A DNA stretch of 11,182 nt from the NCBI GenBank assembly GCA_017477005.1, contig JAFUXY010000177.1, forward strand, positions 1-11,182. The letters run 5' to 3'. The notes under the pieces are model-generated. The model had not been told where the DNA came from, made no database searches, and saw only the letters and a list, made by a program, of their open reading frames with translations. Both the position numbers and the translations under genes were made by a program. This stretch comes from Lachnospiraceae bacterium (lineage in GTDB: Bacteria > Bacillota > Clostridia > Lachnospirales > Lachnospiraceae). Below are positions 1 to 7,281 of the stretch, piece by piece. Within the stretch, counting starts at the first letter, position 1; every line of letters begins with the position of its first letter.

Positions 1-2751
1 ATGCGGGATTACTTTTTCCTCAACTCCTTTTTCGATCTCTTTCTCCTCTGCTTCCTCATACGAATCCCCTAGAAGCAGACGTTCCAACACTCGTTTGCTG
101 TTTTCCTTGTCATTGAACGCGAAAGTTTTGTTGACCCTTTCCAAATATTTCTCTTTTGGCTGGCAATCATTTTTGACATAATCAATAATCAAATCAATTG
201 TATCATCTAAGGTGTAAGCAACCTCTCCGAACCCATCCCTTTCATAATCAAAATATCCCTCTACATAGCTATGCCCACCCGCACGAAACGTTTCGATATC
301 AAAATGTGTATAAATAATCGGTTTCCTTAAATACGCGAAATCAAAAGCTGTTGATGAATAGTCCGTCAGGATCAAATCAGACCAGGCGAAAACATCCCGA
401 TAAGCCACATTTTCCTCAAATACCTTGACATTCTCCATTCCTGAGAACAGCTCGTCCAAATACGGCTCAACCAACGGATGTGGTTTCATGCACAATGTGT
501 AACCATATTTCTCAAGAGCCTTTTTTAACCTCGTGCTTTGTATCAAAGCACTATAAAATTTGCTGTACTCGATATCTTCTATATCTTCCCGCAATATCCA
601 TCTTCCCGTCACAGGATCTGGCTTGGGTTCCATAAGATATTTTCTCCAAGTAGGCATCAACGTAATGTACCTTTTTTCATCTCGGTACAACAAATCATTT
701 CTAGGAAATCCTGTCAACCAAATATTCTTTTTTTCGTAATAATAATCATAGTCAAACATCGATCTATATTCCGGATCAGTAGCTACCACTAACCCGTAAA
801 TATTTCGGCTATATCTATTCAACCACGCAGACTGATCGTCTTTGGTAACGCCATGTTGCAAAAATACAAATTTCATATGGTGTCTGATATCGCGAAAATA
901 GATATTGGGAACGACTCCCAGCACCGGAGAATTTGCTTGCGAAGAAATTATATACTCCGCAAACAGATGATACAAGGTATGCTTCACACTAAATGGAGTA
1001 ATCGTTCTCGCATATTTTGAAATACGCTTCCCTTCCTCCGACTTTCGATCAATAACGAAATAATAATATACTCCTTTAGGTCTATGCTTCTGGAGATATT
1101 TCAAAAATGCCTCACCGTTGTCATCCCCACGATCGGCTCGATCGGATATCAACCATATTCTTTTATCCTTCATCACAGGATATAACCCCCAGTATGCCAC
1201 TCGAACGGGAATAGAGAGCAGAGCATTCTTTCTTCTTTTCATCAGCAATGAAAAAAGCAGTCTAGCTTCAAGATAAGGCAAGCGAATTCTTGATGTCCTT
1301 TTAAGAACTATGTCTTTTCGTCCGCCATCAAAAAACATCAACCACCCCTTGTGGTAATAATACCCTCTTCTATTGTTTTCTGAAATAGGCGCATACCTCC
1401 CAAATCCAATTTTCTCCCTCTTTACTTCAACCCCTTGACCACCTTCAAACAAAGAGATTCGTTGTATTTTCTCTTTGGAATCCAGAGGAATTTCGATATC
1501 AAAAGCCTTTCCAGGATACACTATCTGATCCCAACAAATCGAATCGTATCGTCCTTTTCCTTCTTTCGCAAAATACTGATTTTGATGATTTACTTTCGCA
1601 TAAAACGTAGCCTTTTCTTTGTCTTCTTCGTTCAAAAATTTGGCACGGACACGTATTTTTAATTTGTTTTTTTCAAAATCTATCAGCTCTACCTTTGTAT
1701 ATACCAACGAACTACGCAATATCTCGGTTTCTCCGTGCTTAAGTACCTTGTCTTCTTCTTCAAGTACAATATCCAATTCATTCTGCTTGCATCTGAAAAA
1801 GAAAACCTTGTCTCTGGCATTCTGATTGATCTTCATCAAATAATCATCATCTATTTTATTTATAACTTTATTTAGAAAGCCTTTGAATTCTTGAACATCA
1901 TATACTTCGGATATGACATCTGTCGCAGACGATTCTGTCGCACACCATCTAAAAAGACGGATCAGGTTATATTGAATAAAACGAGGAGTTTCAATTTTAT
2001 ATTTTTGATAAACAGGCTCTATCACATTCTCTCGGAAGACACGAAGCTGCTCTGGATCTTGCTGATACTCAGGGAAGAAATTGGAGCTTCTGCGTTTTGC
2101 TGGGGACGCTTCTACAAGCGTCTGCTTCGTGAGTAAAACCCGGGGGTTTGCATGAAATACCTCCGCCAACAATCGGAAAGACAGCAGCTCTTCTATCTCT
2201 GTTGAATATCCTTTACTCCATTTCCCTGCTTTGTTTTTTCTTGTTGACACGATACTATCTGCTCGGACAAAACTATAGTTCCAAAAAAACAACGGAATCT
2301 CATCATACTCATCTAAATCTACGATTCGTTCTCCCTTGGGAACCCTGCTGATTACCTGTCTGATCAGATCATTTTTCTTTTTTGAGTCATATCTTGCAAG
2401 CACGACTTCTATTCCATTTCCCCTTTTGGAAAACAAAAAAGAAATAATTTTGAACGTGTTTCTTTGATAAACAGATCCACATTCCGCATAATGCACATAT
2501 TTCCCCTTTATCCGAAAATACGCACGTTTTTGAAATTCCCCTTTGGAAATTTGTCCCAAATAGGATATATTTTCAAAATGCTGTGAAATGATCCTTTTCA
2601 GTTCCTCTGTATAAAAAAAATCTGACGAAACCGCCAAAATCAAATTGATATGCCTGTCAAAACCTATACTCTGATTCAGCAGACTTTGCAATGTTTGTTT
2701 GTAATATTCATTCGAAATATATAACAATACATAAAATTTTCTACTTTTCAC
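1..2751 (-). CDS. TagF-like CDP-glycerol glycerophosphotransferase family protein (3' end outside window)
   Basis: The frame is open without a stop from a GTG at 2751 to the left edge: 917 residues, C-terminus missing. AAAGGAG five bases upstream supports this start. Residues about 1-125 look like a degenerate GT2 glycosyltransferase: a GT2-type opening with LLNQSIGF, then KGKYV (82-86), but the usual LDSDD is replaced by AECGS. About 311-465 is a probable beta-rich middle region. About 525-880 is the glycerophosphotransferase domain, with WLISDR near 533, LQHGVTKDD (H633), MKPHP (H758) and TDYSST (D797), the hallmark motifs of TagB/TagF enzymes. A Glu/Lys-rich tail follows from about 899. 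Family members act on the inner membrane face, moving glycerol phosphate or another phospho-alcohol from a CDP donor to a growing wall or capsule polymer. In this operon the donor might be CMP-hydroxyethylphosphonate instead; that is inference. It lies 27 bases after the phosphonopyruvate decarboxylase gene. Confidence 0.88.
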   Translation of the reverse strand, partial: MKSRKFYVLLYISNEYYKQTLQSLLNQSIGFDRHINLILAVSSDFFYTEELKRIISQHFENISYLGQISKGEFQKRAYFRIKGKYVHYAECGSVYQRNTFKIISFLFSKRGNGIEVVLARYDSKKKNDLIRQVISRVPKGERIVDLDEYDEIPLFFWNYSFVRADSIVSTRKNKAGKWSKGYSTEIEELLSFRLLAEVFHANPRVLLTKQTLVEASPAKRRSSNFFPEYQQDPEQLRVFRENVIEPVYQKYKIETPRFIQYNLIRLFRWCATESSATDVISEVYDVQEFKGFLNKVINKIDDDYLMKINQNARDKVFFFRCKQNELDIVLEEEDKVLKHGETEILRSSLVYTKVELIDFEKNKLKIRVRAKFLNEEDKEKATFYAKVNHQNQYFAKEGKGRYDSICWDQIVYPGKAFDIEIPLDSKEKIQRISLFEGGQGVEVKREKIGFGRYAPISENNRRGYYYHKGWLMFFDGGRKDIVLKRTSRIRLPYLEARLLFSLLMKRRKNALLSIPVRVAYWGLYPVMKDKRIWLISDRADRGDDNGEAFLKYLQKHRPKGVYYYFVIDRKSEEGKRISKYARTITPFSVKHTLYHLFAEYIISSQANSPVLGVVPNIYFRDIRHHMKFVFLQHGVTKDDQSAWLNRYSRNIYGLVVATDPEYRSMFDYDYYYEKKNIWLTGFPRNDLLYRDEKRYITLMPTWRKYLMEPKPDPVTGRWILREDIEDIEYSKFYSALIQSTRLKKALEKYGYTLCMKPHPLVEPYLDELFSGMENVKVFEENVAYRDVFAWSDLILTDYSSTAFDFAYLRKPIIYTHFDIETFRAGGHSYVEGYFDYERDGFGEVAYTLDDTIDLIIDYVKNDCQPKEKYLERVNKTFAFNDKENSKRVLERLLLGDSYEEAEEKEIEKGVEEKVIPH

Positions 2752-2756
2752 AGAAA

Positions 2757-2763
2757 CTCCTTT
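2757..2763 (-). promoter_or_regulatory. Ribosome binding site for the TagF-like gene
   Basis: AAAGGAG on the minus strand, five bases before the GTG at 2751-2749. It fixes this GTG as the start. The next codons upstream in the same frame run back to the stop codon of the preceding gene, with no better start. Confidence 0.8.
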
Positions 2764-2778
2764 TTTTGAATTACAATC

Positions 2779-3903
2779 TTATACTATGCCCATCCTATCC
2801 ATAAATTCTCTTTTGTTCTTAAAAGTCGTCGTTGTTGGCCTGCCAAGCTCTGGTCTCGATCCTACCTTGCATTTGATTTCAATCAAAGACAGTCCTTGAT
2901 TTTTCTTTGCCGATTTCAGAGCCTCCATCAGTTCGTCTCTCTCTGTGATGCAGCACACTCTTGGATATCCACATGCTGCGGCTATTTTCGATATATTTAA
3001 TTTTCCCATTACTGTTGGCTGTCCTCCAACAGATTCGTGGGCACCATTGTTGATAACAATATGGATGAAATTTCGGGGATTCAAATCTGCAATCACAGGA
3101 AGCGCTCCCAAATGCATCAATGCCGCTCCATCTCCATCCACGCACCAAACGGTCTGTTCGGGCTTGTTCAAAGCGATCCCCAAAGCAATCGAACTGCAGT
3201 GTCCCATAGAGCCTACTGTCAAAAAATCAAACCCATGACTTTGTCCGCTCCTTTCTCTTGCCTCAAACAATTCCCTGCTTGCTTTTCCCGTAGTGGAAAT
3301 AATGAGATCTGTGCCTGACGCTTGAATAATACACTCGATTGCTTCCTCTCGCAATAAAGCTCCTGTCCCTTTATACAAAGAAGTTGCTCCCTCATATGAA
3401 AAAGCACCTTCACGTATGACAAAAGCCGCTTGCTTTCCATTTTTGAGCAAACTGGAATATTCCTCCATTTTATTTTTGACATCTGCTTCTGTCGTATTTT
3501 TATCCACGACCATACAAGCAATATCCATGACCTCCAACAGTTCTTTCGTGATCTGTCCCTGAAAAGCATGATGAGGCTCATCTTTGATCCCCGGCTCCCC
3601 TCTCCAGCCAATCACAAATATCACAGGTATCGCATACACTTTTTCATTCAATAAAGAGGTAATAGGATTCACGGCATTTCCTTCTCCGCTATTTTGCATA
3701 TAAACAACCGGAATTTTGCCGGTTGCCAGATGGTATCCTGCTGCAATTCCAATCGCATTCCCCTCATTGGCTGCAATAATATGCTGTTTTGTATTGATAC
3801 CATAGCTTGCGCTGATATAATCGCACATTGGCTTCAATCGGCTGTCCGGTACTCCTGTAAAAAAATCTGCGTTCAAACATTCAACAAAGCTTTCAACCTT
3901 CAT
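2779..3903 (-). CDS. Phosphonopyruvate decarboxylase
   Basis: A 374-residue thiamine diphosphate enzyme that decarboxylates phosphonopyruvate to phosphonoacetaldehyde, the irreversible step that pulls the unfavourable PEP mutase reaction forward. Visible signatures are TGVPDS (16-21), NEGNA with the cofactor-activating Glu47, the Mg/ThDP motif GDG (257-259) ending in NN (285-286), and the C-terminal SRPELGRPT typical of Ppd/AepY/Fom2 proteins. The length is normal for the family. I chose the ATG at 3903 over the in-frame ATG at 3927: it overlaps the dehydrogenase stop as ATGA and has AGGTGG four bases upstream, whereas the earlier ATG would add eight residues (MQNEKGGF) and lie inside the preceding gene. 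The enzyme is expected to be cytoplasmic. Its neighbours supply its substrate (PEP mutase) and use its product (dehydrogenase). No aminotransferase is visible. Confidence 0.93.
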   Translation of the reverse strand: MKVESFVECLNADFFTGVPDSRLKPMCDYISASYGINTKQHIIAANEGNAIGIAAGYHLATGKIPVVYMQNSGEGNAVNPITSLLNEKVYAIPVIFVIGWRGEPGIKDEPHHAFQGQITKELLEVMDIACMVVDKNTTEADVKNKMEEYSSLLKNGKQAAFVIREGAFSYEGATSLYKGTGALLREEAIECIIQASGTDLIISTTGKASRELFEARERSGQSHGFDFLTVGSMGHCSSIALGIALNKPEQTVWCVDGDGAALMHLGALPVIADLNPRNFIHIVINNGAHESVGGQPTVMGKLNISKIAAACGYPRVCCITERDELMEALKSAKKNQGLSLIEIKCKVGSRPELGRPTTTTFKNKREFMDRMGIV

Positions 3904-5012
3904 AAATCCACCTTTTTCATTTTGCAATACAAATCTTCAATATCCGCTGATTTCAACTGAATCGGATGATTGGACAATCGAATTGGATTGACAGATTTTA
4001 CCAGAAAACCTATATCTTTTTCCTGAACTGGCAGCAAGTCCAACCTGAGCGAGTGCAAAAAATCAGAAAACATCTGCGCTCCGGCCATACTATTTTCCGC
4101 ACCAAAGACCGCCCCTAGATTGTCAAATACCCCCATCAAATATTCTTTTCCCCGTTGATCCAAACACTGATCTATGTGCTCTATCATCCAAGGCCATAAT
4201 TCATTCAAGCATATCGCGGCCGCATGGCCATGTGCTATTCCATATAAACCTGTCAATTTGTAACTCATTGCATGCGCTGCCGTTGTCTGTGTAATATTGA
4301 TCGCCCTGCCTGCTGTATAAGCTGCTTTTTGTATCTCTGGAAACGTTCGACTGTCACCATCTAAATAAGATTGGCTATTTTTTAATATAATTGCAATCGC
4401 ATCTTGGGAATAGCATTGACTTTCTTCTGTACTATGTACAGACCAATAAGATTCAATTGAATGACAGAGCGCGTCCAACAAGGCCGATTTTTTTTGATAA
4501 TCTGAAACAGATTCCAACCCAGAGTGATCAAACAATACGATATTCGGAATAATCGCATCGGATGTCACAGACTGTTTGACTCCATCCTCGTATACAACTG
4601 CAAAACGAGTGGCTTCTGATCCGGATCCCGCCGTCGTCGGTATCGCCACAAAAGGAACAGAAACCATTGCCTCCGATGGAATTTCCGACAAACTGCTCCA
4701 CCCCGAAATATCATAGCCCCCATAGAGCTTGACACATTTCGCAATGTCCATAGCCGAGCCACCACCGACTGCTAAAATCATTTCATATTCATCTGCTCTG
4801 AATATTTGAATGGCATCTTTCAAGCTCTCTGTCGTCGGGTTCGGACTGAACCCACTAAATCGCTCATAATGAATGTTCTCCAACAGACGTTCTAATTTCT
4901 CCCGGTTGTATCGGAATGATGTATTTCCACAAATCAAAAAAACCTTTGAAATACCTTGTTTGTTTATACAGCTTCTCAGTTGTTCATAAGATTGAAAAAT
5001 TTTTTGCTCCAC
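3900..5012 (-). CDS. Iron-containing alcohol dehydrogenase, probable phosphonoacetaldehyde reductase
   Basis: A 370-residue group III (iron-type) alcohol dehydrogenase. The nucleotide-binding motif VGGGSAMDIAK is at about 82-92, and PTTAGSGSEAT at 125-135 is typical of the family. The expected metal ligands are Asp180, His184, His247 and His261 (ALLDALCHSIESY, TAAHAMS, GIAHGHAAA), so the enzyme looks intact. Set between a PEP mutase and a phosphonopyruvate decarboxylase, the likely reaction is NAD(P)H reduction of phosphonoacetaldehyde to 2-hydroxyethylphosphonate, as by PhpC/FomC-type enzymes. The family alone does not prove the substrate; the assignment rests on context. It starts with GTG, whose G overlaps the TAG stop of the upstream gene by one base, after AGAGGAG at eight bases spacing. 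It ends in an ATGA overlap with the decarboxylase. Expected in the cytoplasm. Confidence 0.88.
   Translation of the reverse strand: MEQKIFQSYEQLRSCINKQGISKVFLICGNTSFRYNREKLERLLENIHYERFSGFSPNPTTESLKDAIQIFRADEYEMILAVGGGSAMDIAKCVKLYGGYDISGWSSLSEIPSEAMVSVPFVAIPTTAGSGSEATRFAVVYEDGVKQSVTSDAIIPNIVLFDHSGLESVSDYQKKSALLDALCHSIESYWSVHSTEESQCYSQDAIAIILKNSQSYLDGDSRTFPEIQKAAYTAGRAINITQTTAAHAMSYKLTGLYGIAHGHAAAICLNELWPWMIEHIDQCLDQRGKEYLMGVFDNLGAVFGAENSMAGAQMFSDFLHSLRLDLLPVQEKDIGFLVKSVNPIRLSNHPIQLKSADIEDLYCKMKKVDL
3908..3913 (-). promoter_or_regulatory. Ribosome binding site that sets the decarboxylase start
   Basis: AGGTGG on the minus strand, four bases before the ATG at 3903-3901. It lies within the last codons of the dehydrogenase gene, and the ATG overlaps that gene's TGA. 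This supports translational coupling and argues against the longer start at 3927. Confidence 0.75.
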
Positions 5013-7024
5013 TATACAAACTCCTCTGGGATCAAACGAATAATTTCAGAAAAAGGCATCAACATCCCTTCACATTCCTGGGCACGATGTTCCTTCAATA
5101 TCGTTTCTGCTACCTTTTGAATGGCCGGAACCGTTGCTCGCATCAATTGATTTGCATAAATAACGATATTGACTCCCCTCTCTTTGAATTCTTCTTCTTT
5201 CACTGCATCAAAACTAGTGGGAACCACCACTATAGGCGTCATTTGATTGGTTTCCCGGAATTGTTGGACGAAATCAAATATTTCCATTGGATCCTTTTGT
5301 CGGCTGTGAATCATGATTGCGTCTGCACCAGCTTCCACAAAGCTTTTTGCCCGGAACAGCGCATCCTCCAACCCCTTTTCCAAAATCAAACTCTCTATTC
5401 TTGCACAGATCATAAATTCCTTTGTTCGCTGTGCATTTTTTCCGGCTTTTATCTTTTCGCAAAATACCGAAACGTCCTCTTGTGTCTGAGCCACCTCTGT
5501 GCCAAATAGACTGTTTTTCTTTAGTCCGGTCTTGTCTTCTATGATTACCATGGAAACTCCCATACGTTCTAACGAACGCACGGTATAAACAAAATGCTCA
5601 ACCTTCCCTCCTGTATCACCGTCAAAAATAATAGGCTTTGTGGTCACCTCCATCAAATCCTCTATCGTACGAAAACGGCTAGTCATATCTACGAGTTCGA
5701 TATCTGGCTTCCCTTTCGCGGTAGAATCACACAAACTCGACACCCACATGGCATCAAACTGATGACCACCTCCATCTTGACTGACAACCGTATTCTCAAC
5801 CACAAGTCCCGTCAATCCATCGTGTGCTTCCATCGCCGTTGCAAATCCCTTTATATCCAAGATACGTCTCAGACGACCTCTTCGTACATCCGGCATCGCA
5901 ATTTCTGTCTTCGTGCGGGCTTCGAGTTCTCGATATTTTTTGTCCGCCGCATAGGGAAATTCAATAAGTCTGCCCCCGTATCCTGCCAAAACAGAAACAA
6001 CCTCATCTCGAATAGATTTCTGAAATCCATCCTTCCAATCATCTCCATGAACCACAAAATCCGGCTTGATCTGCTCCAGATTTTCCCGATAGCTCAAATG
6101 CTTCTGCTCGACAACCCTGCTGACTCCCTTGATACAACCAAACATTTCCTTTCGATCTTCAAACGGCAAAAGAGGATATCTTTTGTAAGAAGCTATCGCT
6201 TCATCCGACAGCACTCCAACGATCAATTTTCCTAATCTTTGCGCCTTGCGGATAATCGAAATATGCCCTCCATGAAGTGTATCTGTACTAAAACACATAT
6301 ACACTATACGCCCTCCTATCTCGTGAAGCCTCGCATGCACTACCGATAAATCATTGGCATCGTCTATTTCATTACACAGACGATCTTCCACATCCAAAGG
6401 CACTATATTGCACTCTTCCCCTATTTCATTGAACGCCTCTTCAGCATAGCAGTTTGTATTGCCCGAATCGCAAAATGTAATAATTCGGGCCAGCCACTTT
6501 TCCCAGTCCTCCTCCAAGAGTTTGTAAAATGGCTGTGCTGCTATCGCTTCACTGAAATAATTTATCCCCACATGTGTGATTTTTTCATCTGAGACAACGG
6601 CTTTGAAATCCTTCATCGGCAGAGGAATCGTCGAGCTGACTGCCATACAGGATTTTTTTGAAAGCATCATATCGTCAAACACACTATTCTCAAATACCAA
6701 ATCTCCATGGATCAGCAATATATCACCATGGAGATATTCTCTGGCACAGTATATAGAAAAAATATAATTTGTTTCCGAATACAGTTCGTTTTTTATAAAT
6801 CGAACTTTTATCGGAAGATCCAGACTTTGAACATAATTGACCAGAACGCCTTCATGATAGCCAGTCGTCATGATTACTTCATCGATCCCATATTCCGTCA
6901 AAATATTCAACTGTCTGGAGAGAATCGTCTCTCGATTGGATATTTCTGTCATGCATTTTGGTTGATCCGAAGTCAGAACTCCCATACGGGTTCCCATCCC
7001 TGAATTTAGAATAAGTGCTTTCAT
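5012..7024 (-). CDS. Three-domain enzyme: LicC-like nucleotidyltransferase, TagD-like cytidylyltransferase, phosphoenolpyruvate mutase
   Basis: A 670-residue protein with three catalytic domains. Residues 1-232 are a LicC/sugar-nucleotidyltransferase fold: SGMGTRMG (8-15), Lys23 in QPKCM, HGDLVF (106-111) and EIDDANDL (219-226) retain the nucleotide and metal positions. Residues 238-365 are a TagD/GCT-type cytidylyltransferase with HGGH (251-254), PFEDRKEM and VHGDDWK (325-331). I do not see the usual C-terminal ISSTxI-type signature. Residues about 380-670 are PEP mutase: WVSS (427-430), FDGDTGG (D468, D470), the diagnostic EDK-x5-NS (496-505), Arg542 and His573. The mutase converts phosphoenolpyruvate to phosphonopyruvate, the entry to most C-P natural products. 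Fom1 of fosfomycin synthesis joins a cytidylyltransferase to PEP mutase and makes CMP-hydroxyethylphosphonate; this protein carries one further nucleotidyltransferase. It starts directly after the TAA of the small upstream gene, with AAGGAA six bases before the ATG. Which domain activates which substrate is unknown. Confidence 0.93.
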   Translation of the reverse strand: MKALILNSGMGTRMGVLTSDQPKCMTEISNRETILSRQLNILTEYGIDEVIMTTGYHEGVLVNYVQSLDLPIKVRFIKNELYSETNYIFSIYCAREYLHGDILLIHGDLVFENSVFDDMMLSKKSCMAVSSTIPLPMKDFKAVVSDEKITHVGINYFSEAIAAQPFYKLLEEDWEKWLARIITFCDSGNTNCYAEEAFNEIGEECNIVPLDVEDRLCNEIDDANDLSVVHARLHEIGGRIVYMCFSTDTLHGGHISIIRKAQRLGKLIVGVLSDEAIASYKRYPLLPFEDRKEMFGCIKGVSRVVEQKHLSYRENLEQIKPDFVVHGDDWKDGFQKSIRDEVVSVLAGYGGRLIEFPYAADKKYRELEARTKTEIAMPDVRRGRLRRILDIKGFATAMEAHDGLTGLVVENTVVSQDGGGHQFDAMWVSSLCDSTAKGKPDIELVDMTSRFRTIEDLMEVTTKPIIFDGDTGGKVEHFVYTVRSLERMGVSMVIIEDKTGLKKNSLFGTEVAQTQEDVSVFCEKIKAGKNAQRTKEFMICARIESLILEKGLEDALFRAKSFVEAGADAIMIHSRQKDPMEIFDFVQQFRETNQMTPIVVVPTSFDAVKEEEFKERGVNIVIYANQLMRATVPAIQKVAETILKEHRAQECEGMLMPFSEIIRLIPEEFV
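5021..5027 (-). promoter_or_regulatory. Ribosome binding site for the dehydrogenase
   Basis: AGAGGAG on the minus strand, eight bases before the GTG at 5012-5010. It lies inside the last codons of the three-domain gene, and the GTG shares a base with that gene's TAG, so the two are probably translationally coupled. Confidence 0.7.
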
Positions 7025-7240
7025 TTATTTTTCCTTATTGCTCTTTATAATAATATCATCTGTTTCGTGTTCCTTTTTATCCTTGATGCCCAATGCATCC
7101 TGTGCTTTCTTCTTTGCCTTTCTCCAATAGATTCCAACTGCTGCACCAACAGCAATCACTACTCCTGCTCCTGCCTGTATCGCATATGTCATAACAGACG
7201 GATCAATATACGCCAAATTCTTTACTGCAATAATACTCAT
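7025..7240 (-). CDS. Small single-pass membrane protein of unknown function
   Basis: I do not recognise this 71-residue protein. AAGGAG lies five bases before its ATG, and its stop abuts the next gene's start, so it is very likely a real translated gene. Residues about 18-39 form one Gly/Ala-rich membrane segment (AGAGVVIAVGAAVG) with small-residue spacing of the GxxxG kind that favours helix packing. It is followed at once by RKAKKK, so the C-terminus should face the cytoplasm. The remaining tail (46-71) is highly charged, with Lys, Glu and Asp, and probably has little structure. There is no cleavable signal peptide or lipobox. It lies between the YidC-transferase fusion and the phosphonate enzyme. 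It might be a membrane anchor or regulator for the cytoplasmic enzymes, or a client of the fused YidC; both are guesses. Confidence 0.8.
   Translation of the reverse strand: MSIIAVKNLAYIDPSVMTYAIQAGAGVVIAVGAAVGIYWRKAKKKAQDALGIKDKKEHETDDIIIKSNKEK
7031..7036 (-). promoter_or_regulatory. Ribosome binding site for the three-domain enzyme
   Basis: AAGGAA on the minus strand, six bases before the ATG at 7024-7022. It lies in the last codons of the 71-residue gene, whose TAA directly abuts the ATG. Confidence 0.6.
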
Positions 7241-7245
7241 AATGT

Positions 7246-7251
7246 CTCCTT
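7246..7251 (-). promoter_or_regulatory. Ribosome binding site for the small membrane protein
   Basis: AAGGAG on the minus strand, five bases before the ATG at 7240-7238. It lies in the 41-base gap after the YidC-transferase gene, the widest gap in the window. I see no hairpin terminator or promoter in that gap. Confidence 0.75.
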
Positions 7252-7281
7252 TTCTTCAAGTCATTTTTTACAATGCCAACC

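Noticed and set aside
3904..3927. Longer start for the decarboxylase at the ATG at 3927
   Set aside because: It would overlap the dehydrogenase by 28 bases and add eight residues. The ATG at 3903 has AGGTGG at proper spacing and a classic ATGA junction.
4916..5509. A 197-codon open frame on the plus strand
   Set aside because: It is antisense to the dehydrogenase and mutase genes, and rich in Phe, Cys and His as expected of a reverse-complement shadow.
5594..6235. A 213-codon open frame on the plus strand
   Set aside because: It lies wholly antisense to the three-domain enzyme, has no good ribosome binding site and shows no recognisable motif.
2779..7024. Reading the pathway as aminoethylphosphonate synthesis
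   Set aside because: No aminotransferase is visible, and the dehydrogenase gives the hydroxy product. It could be reopened if an aminotransferase lies nearby outside the window.
7241..7281. Possible promoter or terminator in the widest gap
   Set aside because: The 41 bases hold a ribosome binding site but no hairpin with a T-run and no convincing -35/-10 pair.
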